64,000 bases of DNA from an uncultured Pelagibacteraceae bacterium (lineage in GTDB: Bacteria; Pseudomonadota; Alphaproteobacteria; Pelagibacterales; Pelagibacteraceae), in the NCBI GenBank assembly GCA_902609855.1, contig CACLTL010000002.1:1-64000 (forward strand), read 5' to 3'. Within the stretch, counting starts at the first letter, position 1. Each line of letters starts with the position of its first letter. Both the position numbers and the translations under genes were made by a program. The notes beneath the pieces were generated by a model. It worked only from the letters and a program-made list of their open reading frames with translations. It had not been told where the DNA came from and did not search any database. Positions 18,133 through 26,603 of the stretch are shown here, in pieces.

Positions 18133-18663
18133 ATGAAGATTTTTAACAGCAAAAGTGAGTACGGCCTATTGGCCAAATTGTTCCACTGGGTAACATTTAT
18201 TGTCTTAATAGCTCAGGTTCCTTTTGGATTTTATTTAGTAGGGCTTGAATTTTCTGATGAAAGAATTGAACTTGAAAATATACATATCCTGGTAGGAATA
18301 ACCGTTTTCTATCTAACATTGTTTAGGTTAATTTGGAAATTTTTTAACCCAAGTCCATCTGAAACTAGAAGTTTTTTTAAAGGGCAAGTCTTCATTGGAA
18401 AGGCTAATCATTTTTTACTTTACTTAAGTATTTTTACAATAACTATTTCTGGAATTCTTAAAAAACTTTATATGGGAGAAAAACTAAATTTTATATTTTT
18501 TAAATATGGATTTGAGAAAGATAATTTTGTTTTAGCTGATACTTATTACCAAGTTCACATTTATGCTAATTACTTATTATTAGCACTTGTAAGTTTACAT
18601 ATACTTGCGGTAATTGTTCATCATTTTGTTTTTAAGGACAAAATCTTAAACAAAATTACTTAA
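18133..18663 (+). CDS. Cytochrome b561 family protein
   Basis: A 176-residue membrane cytochrome with four hydrophobic segments. Four histidines lie where the bacterial b561 fold places its two b-haems: H18 in L-F-H-W-V, H51 in E-N-I-H-I-L, H142 in Q-V-H-I-Y and H156 in S-L-H-I-L. Bacterial relatives carry electrons between quinol and periplasmic partners, and some oxidise superoxide. It faces away from the DUF411/cytochrome c pair, which makes a shared periplasmic redox role plausible. Its 3' end overlaps the convergent DUF4396 gene by four bases. Confidence 0.85.
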   Translation: MKIFNSKSEYGLLAKLFHWVTFIVLIAQVPFGFYLVGLEFSDERIELENIHILVGITVFYLTLFRLIWKFFNPSPSETRSFFKGQVFIGKANHFLLYLSIFTITISGILKKLYMGEKLNFIFFKYGFEKDNFVLADTYYQVHIYANYLLLALVSLHILAVIVHHFVFKDKILNKIT

Positions 18664-19097
18664 TGGCAAGCTTCGTTAAATTTTTTGAGTCTCCAATAAT
18701 TATATGGCCAAGGCGTAACAAAACCAACAGCTAACATTATCGGCACAACCCACCAAGTTAAAATAGCTCCTCCTGTAAGAAAATAATCAGTAGCATTCAT
18801 AGCAATTTCCATGCTTACCATTGAGATTAAACTCATACCAACAGCTGTTTTAAAAGCTAATTTTAAAGAAAAATTTTGTCTTAATAAGATAATCGTTTCT
18901 AAAATTATACTTGTAATAATTCCGTTGATTATTGCTAAAACCATTATTGCTAAAACGGGAAAGGGAATTTTGGTTAATTGAAAAAATAAAATAGTTCCAA
19001 AATCACCTATGGAACATCCAAGTAAACACCAAAATGTATTTTTTGCACTTCTAGACCAAGTATGTTTACAGCTCCAGCTAAATGTTTCAGAACTCAT
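18660..19097 (-). CDS. DUF4396 domain-containing membrane protein
   Basis: A 145-residue membrane protein with about four hydrophobic segments. It opens with S-W-S-C-K-H-T-W-S-R-S-A-K and has G-C-S-I-G-D-F and a late M-E-I-A-M-N-A-T-D motif that fit DUF4396. Function is unknown; several family members neighbour copper or multicopper oxidase genes. Three cysteines and conserved histidines near the membrane surface could bind metal, but this is speculative. Its start overlaps the stop of the upstream small membrane protein gene by four bases. Confidence 0.72.
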   Translation of the reverse strand: MSSETFSWSCKHTWSRSAKNTFWCLLGCSIGDFGTILFFQLTKIPFPVLAIMVLAIINGIITSIILETIILLRQNFSLKLAFKTAVGMSLISMVSMEIAMNATDYFLTGGAILTWWVVPIMLAVGFVTPWPYNYWRLKKFNEACH

Positions 19098-19432
19098 GAT
19101 AAAAAATTTGCAAAATACTTATGAATGAAAAAACCTAAAGTTAACAGTAGTATTCCAGAGCCATATATCATCCAAAAATTCATGTTTAATTGTTTAGCTA
19201 AGAAAAAGGGAAGAAAAAATAAATAGCTTACTGGTACAGCGATTAAAATACTTTTCGCGTACAAAATTGTTTTTTCAACACTATTGTGTTCAAAGTAAAC
19301 AAATGCAATTGCAATTAATGAAGCCATGGGTAAGGCAATTATAAAACCCGCCATCCTAGGATTTTGACCAGCAAGCCAAGATGAGAAGGCTATAATTAAT
19401 CCAGCTAGTAAAGCTTTTAATGCAAATATCAT
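19094..19432 (-). CDS. Small four-helix membrane protein, DUF3147/GlpM-like
   Basis: A 112-residue, very hydrophobic protein with four predicted membrane segments (about residues 3-18, 27-47, 58-80 and 88-105). The overall pattern, including A-G-F-I-I-A-L-P in the second segment, resembles the GlpM/DUF3147 group of small inner-membrane proteins. The match is by architecture and short motifs only. Function is unknown. It abuts the CsaA-like gene upstream and overlaps the DUF4396 gene downstream, so the three form one transcription unit. Confidence 0.6.
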   Translation of the reverse strand: MIFALKALLAGLIIAFSSWLAGQNPRMAGFIIALPMASLIAIAFVYFEHNSVEKTILYAKSILIAVPVSYLFFLPFFLAKQLNMNFWMIYGSGILLLTLGFFIHKYFANFLS

Positions 19433-19768
19433 TTAAGCAATATCTAAACCATTATCAGTTTTCTGAGATGGGTGCACTAGGACAACTTTTCCATCTTTTT
19501 CAATAGCTCCAAGCACTAAAACTTCTGATACAACGCCAGCTATATTTTTTGTTGGGAAATTACAAACTCCAATAACTTGTTTACCAACTAAATTTTCAGG
19601 ATTGTAATAATGAGTAATTTGTGCTGAAGATTGCTTAATGCCTATCTCTTTTCCAAAATCTACCTTTACCACTAATGAGGGTTTTCTTGCTTTTTCATTT
19701 ACTTTTACTTCTAAGACAGTACCAACTTTAATTTGTACTTTTTTAAAATCGTCATAAGATATTTCCAT
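19433..19768 (-). CDS. csaA: tRNA-binding domain protein, CsaA-like
   Basis: A 111-residue single OB-fold protein of the CsaA/Trbp111 type. The family motif V-Q-I-K-V-G-T-V-L-E-V is at about residues 11-21, with K-I-x-x-x-F-G-type sequence at 34-40, S-A-Q-I-T near residue 48 and V-I-G-V-C-N-F-P later. The length matches dimeric CsaA. These proteins bind tRNA structure nonspecifically, and CsaA has been described as an export-related chaperone; its role here is open. The ribosome-binding site is AAGGAA. A strong intrinsic terminator that ends the upstream livK unit lies just before it, so it probably has its own promoter or relies on readthrough. Confidence 0.85.
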   Translation of the reverse strand: MEISYDDFKKVQIKVGTVLEVKVNEKARKPSLVVKVDFGKEIGIKQSSAQITHYYNPENLVGKQVIGVCNFPTKNIAGVVSEVLVLGAIEKDGKVVLVHPSQKTDNGLDIA

Positions 19769-19786
19769 AAATTCCTTTCTATAAAT

Positions 19787-19814
19787 AAAAAAGGGGGCCT
19801 AAGCCCCCTTTTTA
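19787..19814 (-). terminator. Intrinsic terminator after livK
   Basis: GGGGGC (19793-19798) and GCCCCC (19803-19808) form a perfect six-pair GC stem around CTAA, flanked by A-run and T-run that extend the stem and give a T-tract on either strand. It lies 20 bases after the livK stop on the reverse strand and ends that unit. Confidence 0.9.
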
Positions 19815-19833
19815 AATTAGTTAAGCAATTGGT

Positions 19834-20937
19834 TTATAGTTCTTTGTATTTACCTTTGCTCCACTCATAAAATACATAACCTGGTAAACTCACGTCACCT
19901 TTTCTGTCAAAGCTTAGTGAACCGATTACAGTATCAAACTTACCTTTTTTCATAACTTTAAGAACTTTTGCAGGGTCGTTTGATCCAGCTTGATTTGCAG
20001 CTTGTTCGAAAACTTGCAAAGCAGCATATGAGTAAAGAACATAACCTTCTGGCTCAATACCAGCAGCTTTAAATTCTTTTACAACATCTGCAGCAGCAGG
20101 GTTATTTCTTGGGTCTGGAGAGAAAGTCATTAATGTACCTTCTCCTGCATCACCTGTAATATCCCAATATTCAGCTGTTACTAATGCATCTCCACTAATT
20201 AACTTAGTAGACATACCTTGGTCTCTCATTTGTCTTACGATCAAACCACCTTCTGTGTGGTAACCACCAAGATATACTGCATCGATGTTATTTGATTTTA
20301 GTTTTGAAACTAAAGCAGAGTAATCTTTTTCACCTGCTGTGTACGCTTCGTACATAGCTTCTTTAAGACCAGCTTTCTTCATGTTCTTTCTTGTAGCATC
20401 TGCTAAACCTTTTCCGTAAGCAGTTTTATCATGAAGGATAGCTACTTTTTTACCTTTGTAGTTGTCAGCTAAGAATTTACCAGCAACTTCACCTTGCTGA
20501 TCATCTCTACCACAAACTCTAAAAGTATATTTTCCACCTTTATCTGTTAAAGCTGGATTTGTCGAAGCTGGTGAAACTTGAATAATTCCTTCTTCATTGT
20601 AAACCGCAGAAGCTGGAATTGAAGAACCAGAGCAGAAGTGACCCGCAACGTAAGCTACACCTTGACCAGCAAATTTGTTGGCTACAGCAACAGCTTGCTT
20701 AGGATCGCAAGCATCATCTCCGATTTCTAATTTAACTTTCTCACCATTAATTCCACCTTTTTTATTAACGTGCTTTAACCACATTTCAGCACCAGCTTTT
20801 AACTGAGCACCAAATGAAGCGTACTGACCTGACATAGGTCCAGCAGAAGCAACTACAACGTCAGCTTTAGCTGATACTGTTGCAAGCATTAATGTTCCGG
20901 CAATTAATGAAAGAAGTTTGTTGAACGTTCTTAACAT
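19834..20937 (-). CDS. livK: Branched-chain amino acid ABC transporter substrate-binding protein
   Basis: A 367-residue periplasmic binding protein of the Leu/Ile/Val type I family. The signal peptide ends near S-A-K-A (residue 25). The mature start V-V-V-A-S-A-G-P-M-S-G-Q-Y-A and K-L-E-I-G-D-D-A-C-D-P-K are typical, and C-D and H-F-C provide the disulfide pair seen in LIV-binding proteins. It binds ligand in the periplasm and delivers it to LivHM. It is the last gene of its cluster, 78 bases after livF, with its own leader and a strong terminator, which fits a separately and more strongly expressed binding protein. The leader is shared with two other binding-protein genes in the window. Confidence 0.93.
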   Translation of the reverse strand: MLRTFNKLLSLIAGTLMLATVSAKADVVVASAGPMSGQYASFGAQLKAGAEMWLKHVNKKGGINGEKVKLEIGDDACDPKQAVAVANKFAGQGVAYVAGHFCSGSSIPASAVYNEEGIIQVSPASTNPALTDKGGKYTFRVCGRDDQQGEVAGKFLADNYKGKKVAILHDKTAYGKGLADATRKNMKKAGLKEAMYEAYTAGEKDYSALVSKLKSNNIDAVYLGGYHTEGGLIVRQMRDQGMSTKLISGDALVTAEYWDITGDAGEGTLMTFSPDPRNNPAAADVVKEFKAAGIEPEGYVLYSYAALQVFEQAANQAGSNDPAKVLKVMKKGKFDTVIGSLSFDRKGDVSLPGYVFYEWSKGKYKEL

Positions 20938-20970
20938 ATTATTTCCCTTTGTTGTTAATTAATTAATTAT
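20938..20970 (-). promoter_or_regulatory. Shared binding-protein leader upstream of livK
   Basis: Read on the reverse strand, a run of TTAAT repeats is followed by AACAACAAAGGGAAATAAT and the start codon. The same element precedes tctC and the binding protein at 37403-38644. AGGGAAA provides the ribosome-binding site. A promoter upstream is ambiguous: TTTACA or TTGTAA are possible -35 boxes, each with a weak -10. Confidence 0.6.
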
Positions 20971-21015
20971 TGATATTGAACACCTTAATTACAATCTTGT
21001 AAATATGAAAAAAAG

Positions 21016-21735
21016 TTAATTTTTTGCCCCACCTTCGAGATAAGCGGCTTGTATGTCTTTATTTTTGAGCAACTCTTGACCGGAACCCTTAATGGTCACT
21101 TTGCCATTAACTAAAACATAAGCTCTATCAGCAAGCTCCAAAGCTTTTTTAGCATTTTGTTCAACTAAAAAAATAGTTACATTTTTTTCTTTATTAATAT
21201 TTTTTATTGAAACAAAAATTTGATTAACTAATTTTGGTGCAATTCCAAGTGAAGGTTCATCTAATAAAAGAACTTTAGGCTTACTCATTAATGCTCTTCC
21301 AATGGCTAACATTTGTTGTTCTCCGCCTGAAAGAGTTCCCCCTCTTTGCGTTTTTCTATCACTCAATACAGGAAATAAATCATAAACTTCCTTAATATCA
21401 TTTTCAAAAAACTTCCCTTTTTCGTTGGCATGAGCTCCTAATCTTAAATTCTCTTCAACAGTTAATCTTGAAAAAATTCTTCTTCCTTCAGGAACTTGGC
21501 AAATACCCATATCAACAATTTTGTGAGGCTGTTTGTTTTCAATATTCTCACCGTTAAAAACTATATTTCCTCTTTTAGCTTTATTCACACCGCTAATAGT
21601 CATAAGCAAAGTTGATTTACCTGCTCCGTTAGAGCCAATTAAAGAAACAATTTCACCATCATTCACATCAAGATCAACTCCTCTCAAGGCTTGTATCTTC
21701 CCATAAAATGTTTCAACGTTAGAAATTTTAAGCAT
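21016..21735 (-). CDS. livF: Branched-chain amino acid ABC transporter ATP-binding protein
   Basis: A 239-residue ABC ATPase of the LivF type. Walker A G-S-N-G-A-G-K-S-T is at residues 34-42, the signature is L-S-G-G-E-Q-Q-M-L-A-I, and Walker B is V-L-L-L-D-E-P-S-L-G. L-V-E-Q-N-A-K-K-A-L-E-L-A-D is the LivF-specific H-loop variant in which the usual His is Gln. It pairs with LivG to power the LivH/LivM pore. Its start overlaps the livG stop by one base. The gap to livK holds the livK promoter and leader. Confidence 0.95.
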   Translation of the reverse strand: MLKISNVETFYGKIQALRGVDLDVNDGEIVSLIGSNGAGKSTLLMTISGVNKAKRGNIVFNGENIENKQPHKIVDMGICQVPEGRRIFSRLTVEENLRLGAHANEKGKFFENDIKEVYDLFPVLSDRKTQRGGTLSGGEQQMLAIGRALMSKPKVLLLDEPSLGIAPKLVNQIFVSIKNINKEKNVTIFLVEQNAKKALELADRAYVLVNGKVTIKGSGQELLKNKDIQAAYLEGGAKN

Positions 21736-22526
21736 TATTCATCTACTCCTAGGTAGGCTTCGATAACCTCTTTGCTATTTTTAGTTTGATCAGCTGTTCC
21801 TTCAAATATTTTCTTACCATAGTTTAAAACGACAACATGATCAGAAATTCCCATCACTACACTCATGTCATGTTCAATTAATAAAATTCCTGTTTGTTTT
21901 TCTGTTTTAATAAATTTTAATAATTTATTTAGTTCAGCAGACTCTTTTGGATTTAATCCTGCAGCCGGTTCATCTAAGCACAATAACCTTGGTTCAATAC
22001 ACATTGCGCGAACAATTTCTAATTTTCTTTGATCACCATAAGGAAGATCTCCAGCATTATCATCCGCTCTATGAGTTAAACCAATTATATCTAACCAGTA
22101 TTTTGCTTTATCAACTGCTAGCTGTTCTTTATCTCTATAGGATTTAAGATTAAGTAAGCCAAATAAAGAATAGCCCGAAGCAACCATTAATTCATTATGT
22201 TGAGCAACTAACAAGTTTTCAAGAACTGACATTGCTGGAAACAGTCTAATGTTTTGAAAAGTTCTAGCTACCTTAGCGACATAAGCTATTTTAAAGTCTG
22301 TATATTTTCTCAATGAAATTTTGCTGTCCTCTTTGTGTAAGAACATTTGACCATTGGTAGGCTTATAAAATCCGGTCAAACAATTAAATACAGTAGTTTT
22401 TCCAGCACCGTTAGGTCCTATGATAGAGGTAATTTGATTATTTTTTGCATCAAAACTTAAATCATCAATTGCAGTCAAACCACCAAACTTCATTGTCAAA
22501 TTTTCTACTGATAATAAATTGCTCAT
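21735..22526 (-). CDS. livG: Branched-chain amino acid ABC transporter ATP-binding protein
   Basis: A 263-residue ABC ATPase of the LivG type. Walker A G-P-N-G-A-G-K-T-T is at residues 37-45, the signature is L-P-Y-G-D-Q-R-K-L-E-I, Walker B is L-L-C-L-D-E-P-A-A-G, and the H-loop is L-I-E-H-D-M. The insert between Walker A and signature with A-R-T-F-Q-N-I-R-L-F is typical of LivG. It overlaps livM by four bases and livF by one, so the subunits are translated as a coupled set. Confidence 0.95.
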   Translation of the reverse strand: MSNLLSVENLTMKFGGLTAIDDLSFDAKNNQITSIIGPNGAGKTTVFNCLTGFYKPTNGQMFLHKEDSKISLRKYTDFKIAYVAKVARTFQNIRLFPAMSVLENLLVAQHNELMVASGYSLFGLLNLKSYRDKEQLAVDKAKYWLDIIGLTHRADDNAGDLPYGDQRKLEIVRAMCIEPRLLCLDEPAAGLNPKESAELNKLLKFIKTEKQTGILLIEHDMSVVMGISDHVVVLNYGKKIFEGTADQTKNSKEVIEAYLGVDE

Positions 22527-23791
22527 TTCTTGTCTCCATGCATAAGAATAGTTGGCTTTCTATTTGCTAATATTCCTTTTGGTTTAAACACCATAATTAA
22601 AACCATAGCCCCACCAAAAGCGATCATCCTAAATTGCTCTAAATCTCTAAACATCTCTGTAATTCCAATTAAGAAAATTGATGCAAGAACTACTCCAGTT
22701 TGTGAGCCCATACCACCTAATACAACAATAGCAACAATGATTGCGGACTCAATAAATGTAAAACTTTCTGGACTTATAAATGCTTGTCGTGTCGCAAAAA
22801 ATGAACCAGCGAAACCACCAAACATAGCACCAATTGCAAAAGCAGTTAATTTTGTATTTGTAGGATTTACACCTAAAGATTTGCAAGCGATCTCATCTTC
22901 CCTCAAAGCTTCCCAAGCTCTACCAACAGGAAGTTTTCTTATTTTCAGCGTAAAGTAATTTGTAATTAAGGCTAATACTAAAATTAAATAGTATAGAAAT
23001 ATTATTCGGTGCATTGTCGAATATTCAAGATTGAAAAACAAATGAAAACTTGTTTCCCCTTCATCTGGAGATCTTTTAAAAGGTAATCCGAAAAAAGATG
23101 GTCGTGGTATTCCTGTAATTCCATCAGGACCATTAGTTACTTCATACCAATTAATTAAAATTATTCTTATAATTTCTCCAAATCCTAAAGTAACAATCGC
23201 AAGATAATCTCCTCTTAATCTTAAAACAGGAAAGCCGAGTAAAATTCCAAAAAAAGCTGCAAACACTCCTGCTAAAGGCAAACAAATCCAAAAAGACCAA
23301 CCAAAAGTAGTTGCAATTAATGCATATGAATATGCACCAACTGCATAGAAGGCTACATAACCTAAATCGAGGAGACCTGCTAAACCAACTACAATATTTA
23401 AACCCCAACCAAGCATGATGTAGGTTAAAATCATTATAGCAACATCCATAAAGTATCTGTCGGTAAAAGGTAGAAACGGAAACACAACAGCAAATAAGAT
23501 AGCAGTAATAGCAAAGTGTTTTGCTTTGTCTTTAGTTATCGCTGAAAACTTAGATGTAAACTTTGAAAAAAAAGTAATTTCAGTTTTTCTAGCAGAATTT
23601 AAATTAATTAAAAATCTTCCTAAAATACAAAGTCCAACTAATAAAAAAACTATTCCCCATTGAGGAGTGATAAATAAACCTTCTCCTTTAGATGCGGTTC
23701 TAAGACCAACTATCGGGCCGAATAAAGCTAAAGCAATTAAGCCAGTAAATAAACTATCTTTAAAAGATTGAATGATATCTTTCTTTTCCAT
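22523..23791 (-). CDS. livM: Branched-chain amino acid ABC transporter permease LivM
   Basis: A 422-residue permease, long for the family because of an N-terminal extension of about 100 residues with two or three extra membrane segments before the LivM core. The core begins near G-W-G-L-N-I-V-V-G-L-A-G-L-L-D-L-G and contains the EAA-like loop G-R-A-W-E-A-L-R-E-D-E-I-A-C-K-S-L-G-V-N, which contacts the ATPases. E. coli LivM has a similar extension. It forms the membrane channel with LivH and overlaps its stop by one base. Confidence 0.93.
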   Translation of the reverse strand: MEKKDIIQSFKDSLFTGLIALALFGPIVGLRTASKGEGLFITPQWGIVFLLVGLCILGRFLINLNSARKTEITFFSKFTSKFSAITKDKAKHFAITAILFAVVFPFLPFTDRYFMDVAIMILTYIMLGWGLNIVVGLAGLLDLGYVAFYAVGAYSYALIATTFGWSFWICLPLAGVFAAFFGILLGFPVLRLRGDYLAIVTLGFGEIIRIILINWYEVTNGPDGITGIPRPSFFGLPFKRSPDEGETSFHLFFNLEYSTMHRIIFLYYLILVLALITNYFTLKIRKLPVGRAWEALREDEIACKSLGVNPTNTKLTAFAIGAMFGGFAGSFFATRQAFISPESFTFIESAIIVAIVVLGGMGSQTGVVLASIFLIGITEMFRDLEQFRMIAFGGAMVLIMVFKPKGILANRKPTILMHGDKK

Positions 23792-24702
23792 TAAACTTTC
23801 TCGATATCAGGTTTTCCAAGAAATCCAGTTGGAAAGAAAATTAAAACTACAATTAATACACTAAAGGCTGCAACATCTTTGTATTCAAGTGAAACATATC
23901 CAGCCCAGAAAGTTTCTATAAGTCCGATTAACAGGCCACCTAACATTGCTCCGGGCAATGATCCAATTCCTCCTAAAACTGCTGCAGTAAAAGCTTTTAT
24001 TCCAGCTAAGAACCCAATGTAAAAATCAATTACGCCATAATAAAGCACGAACATCATTCCAGCTACCGATGCTAATGAGGAACCAATTATAAATGTAATT
24101 GAAATTGTTCTGTCTACATTTATTCCTAGCAATGCTGTCATTGTTCTGTCTTGCTCACAGGCTCTTTGAGCTCTACCTAAATCTGTTTTTGTAATAAGAT
24201 AAGTAAAAATACCCATTAAGATAATTGTTAAGATAACTATGAAAATTTGAAGATAGCTTACTGTCACAATAAATTCAGAATTCTTGAAAAATTCTAAACC
24301 ACCGCTAATCAAAGGCTGCATAGGCTTTACTCTAGCTCCTTGAGCAACTTGAACGTAATTTTGTAAAACAATTGACATACCTAATGCAGAAATAAGTGGA
24401 GCTAATCTGAAAGATCCTCTTAAGGGTTTGTAAGCTAATTTTTCAACTGTCCATCCATAGCAAGCCGTAAAAAGCATAGCGATTAATAAAACTAAAAGTA
24501 AAATAATTGGCAATGCCACACCAGTTAAACCAAAGATTATAAATGAAATTAAAGCAACAAAAGCTCCTATCATAAAGATATCACCATGAGCAAAGTTGAT
24601 CATTCCAATAATTCCATAAACCATAGTGTAGCCAATTGCGATAAGTCCGTAGATCGAACCCAAGGTAATCCCGTTAACTAATTGTTGTATAAAATATTCC
24701 AT
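23791..24702 (-). CDS. livH: Branched-chain amino acid ABC transporter permease LivH
   Basis: A 303-residue permease with about eight membrane segments. The N-terminal N-G-I-T-L-G-S-I-Y-G-L-I-A-I-G-Y-T-M-V-Y-G and M-I-N-F-A-H-G-D-I-F-M blocks are diagnostic of LivH, and the ATPase-contact loop R-A-C-E-Q-D-R-T-M-T-A-L-L-G-I-N is present. It forms a heterodimeric pore with LivM. It is the second gene of the unit, three bases after a ProC-like gene. Confidence 0.93.
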   Translation of the reverse strand: MEYFIQQLVNGITLGSIYGLIAIGYTMVYGIIGMINFAHGDIFMIGAFVALISFIIFGLTGVALPIILLLVLLIAMLFTACYGWTVEKLAYKPLRGSFRLAPLISALGMSIVLQNYVQVAQGARVKPMQPLISGGLEFFKNSEFIVTVSYLQIFIVILTIILMGIFTYLITKTDLGRAQRACEQDRTMTALLGINVDRTISITFIIGSSLASVAGMMFVLYYGVIDFYIGFLAGIKAFTAAVLGGIGSLPGAMLGGLLIGLIETFWAGYVSLEYKDVAAFSVLIVVLIFFPTGFLGKPDIEKV

Positions 24703-24705
24703 GAT

Positions 24706-25470
24706 TTACTTACTTACTCTTTTATTTACATTATCAAGAGCTTTGGTGAACTTAGTAAAGAATTTTCCTTTTTTCAATTCATTAAGAACCTGCATATTTA
24801 AGCCTTTTGGTGTTTGTGAGTCCGCTACGAGTTTTTTAAAGCCTTGAGATGATTTACTTAAAGCATCCTGACTTAAAGCTAGAAATAATTCAGCAACATA
24901 GGTATCAGCTAATTTTTTATTAATCCCTTTTTTACTTAACCATCTAGAACTCGTATTTAATAATTCATAGTAAGTTGCCATTAAAGAGGCAGTAGACCAA
25001 AACTTATAACTTAGTTTTTCATTTCTTATTTCTAAAACTTGCCCTAGATGTTTAAATATACTTTTAGCAAATTTACTTGGTGGACAAACAATTACTGGTC
25101 CTTTTTTTATTTCAATTGGAGGTAAAGGTATAGCTCTTACAATATTCTTGTTCTTTGTAGTTTTTTTAAGTTTATCCAAATTAATTGTTGAAATAAGACT
25201 TATTATTTTTTTATTTTTTGAAAATTTTAATTTTGGTAATATTTTATTACCAACATTAGGTGTAACACCCAATAATATTACTGAGGATTTATCTATTATT
25301 TCTTGATTATTGTTTAATACTTTTATTTTTCCGTAACTTTTAGATAGTTTTTTAGCTATGTTTCTATTTCTTGAAGATATATAAATTCTTTTAATTTTTA
25401 GCTTTGATTTAAAAATACCAAAGATAATTGATGATGAAATTTTACCAGTTCCTATAAATCCTAAAATCAT
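24706..25470 (-). CDS. Pyrroline-5-carboxylate reductase-like protein
   Basis: A 254-residue NAD(P)-binding protein with the ProC layout: Rossmann motif G-F-I-G-T-G-K-I-S-S (residues 4-13), I-Y-I-S-S-R-N after strand 2, I-V-R-A-I-P-L-P-P where ProC has the conserved R-x-M-P-N, and a C-terminal helical dimerisation domain with D-S-Q-T-P-K-G-L-N where typical ProC has TPGGTT. These differences from canonical ProC suggest a diverged paralogue, so I give no gene symbol. It stands at the head of the livHMGF unit. Its start codon is only two bases from the divergent AbrB-family start, so its promoter must lie inside that gene. Reduction of a cyclic imino acid supplied by the transporter is possible but inferred. 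Confidence 0.72.
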   Translation of the reverse strand: MILGFIGTGKISSSIIFGIFKSKLKIKRIYISSRNRNIAKKLSKSYGKIKVLNNNQEIIDKSSVILLGVTPNVGNKILPKLKFSKNKKIISLISTINLDKLKKTTKNKNIVRAIPLPPIEIKKGPVIVCPPSKFAKSIFKHLGQVLEIRNEKLSYKFWSTASLMATYYELLNTSSRWLSKKGINKKLADTYVAELFLALSQDALSKSSQGFKKLVADSQTPKGLNMQVLNELKKGKFFTKFTKALDNVNKRVSK

Positions 25471-25472
25471 GA

Positions 25473-26552
25473 ATGATGCAGAATAACCAAGCTATTCCTT
25501 TTAATAAAGAAAATTTTAAACAGATATTTTCAATACCGTTTATATCTGTCATCATAATATCAATACCAAGTGCCATTATAGCTGAATATTTTAACATTCC
25601 ATTAGCCTGGTTCTTGGGGCCAATGCTAATAACTTCTTTAGCTTCATTAATGGGTCTTAAAACTAAAATGCCGAGGTTGGTATTATCTTCTATATTAATA
25701 ATTCTTGGTCTTTATATTGGTAATTACATAGACAAAGATTTATTCAGCCAAATGCAAGATTGGATCTGGACCTCTTTTATTATGTTAATTTATATAATTT
25801 TAAGTGTTCTAATCGTTTCGAAATATTTAGAAAAGTTTTCAAAATATGAAAAGAAAACCTCTATTTTTTCAGCTGCGCCAGGTGCATTAGGTCCGTTAAT
25901 GATATTAGCTGAAGATGCAAAAACTGACTTGAGTCAAGTAGCTACATCTCATCTAATAAGATTAATTATAATAATTACTGTTTTTCCTTTTATCGTTAAC
26001 AGTTTTTACAACGTAGATAGCTTTAATATTTCTGATGAGGTAATTACAAATCAAAATTTTTATCACTTAATGATTTTGATTGCTTCATCAATAATTTTAA
26101 TCTTTTTCTTTGAAAGGATAAAAGTTCCTGCTGCTCTGTTGACAGGGACTTTAGTGGCAAGTGGTTTATTGCAAATTACAGAGGTTGCAAGTTATCAAAT
26201 ATCTCCTGATATCATCGATTATTGTTTGTTAATTTTAGGTTCTTCGGTGGGGTGTAGATTTGCTGACAAAACTTTTGGTGAAATAGGAAGAAATGCTTTG
26301 CATAGTTTTGTAGCAACGTTCTTATTGGTATTATTAGGTTTTGTTGCAGCAGTTGTTGCGGGGCTGGTAATTGATAAGAACTTTTTTACTTTATTGTTGT
26401 CTTATTGCCCAGGGGGAATTTATGAAGTTGCAGTAATAGCAATTTTCTTCGATCTTGATCCTGAATTTGTCTCTTTCCATCATATTATAAGATTATTGAT
26501 GATATTATTTACTGTACCAATTATTCTTAAAATAATTTCAAAAAAAGCCTAA
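25473..26552 (+). CDS. AbrB family membrane protein
   Basis: A 359-residue integral membrane protein of the AbrB family (often mislabelled ammonia monooxygenase), with about ten membrane segments in two repeats. I-P-L-A-W-F-L-G-P-M-L (about residues 42-52) and the corresponding second-repeat I-K-V-P-A-A-L-L-T-G-T-L mark the duplicated Gate domain, with A-A-P-G-A-L-G at about 137-143 and C-P-G-G-I-Y-E-V-A in the second half. Its biochemical role is unknown. The gene is separated by two bases from the divergent ProC-like start, with no room for a conventional leader. A start at the second Met would leave three more bases. Confidence 0.8.
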   Translation: MMQNNQAIPFNKENFKQIFSIPFISVIIISIPSAIIAEYFNIPLAWFLGPMLITSLASLMGLKTKMPRLVLSSILIILGLYIGNYIDKDLFSQMQDWIWTSFIMLIYIILSVLIVSKYLEKFSKYEKKTSIFSAAPGALGPLMILAEDAKTDLSQVATSHLIRLIIIITVFPFIVNSFYNVDSFNISDEVITNQNFYHLMILIASSIILIFFFERIKVPAALLTGTLVASGLLQITEVASYQISPDIIDYCLLILGSSVGCRFADKTFGEIGRNALHSFVATFLLVLLGFVAAVVAGLVIDKNFFTLLLSYCPGGIYEVAVIAIFFDLDPEFVSFHHIIRLLMILFTVPIILKIISKKA

Positions 26553-26569
26553 TTTAAACTCCTCAGTTT

Positions 26570-26598
26570 TTGACTCGATTTATTCTATTAAGTACAAA
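26570..26598 (+). promoter_or_regulatory. Candidate promoter for the DoxX gene
   Basis: TTGACT (26570-26575) and TACAAA (26593-26598) are 17 bases apart. The predicted start of transcription falls on or next to the ATG at 26604, so the mRNA would be leaderless or nearly so. There is no ribosome-binding site before the ATG, which agrees. The -10 box is weak (four of six). Confidence 0.35.
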
Positions 26599-26603
26599 TT
26601 CAT

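Noticed and set aside
22530-22958. 142-codon plus-strand reading frame opposite livM
   Set aside because: It lies wholly antisense to a well-conserved permease gene, and its composition looks like a reverse shadow of membrane codons.
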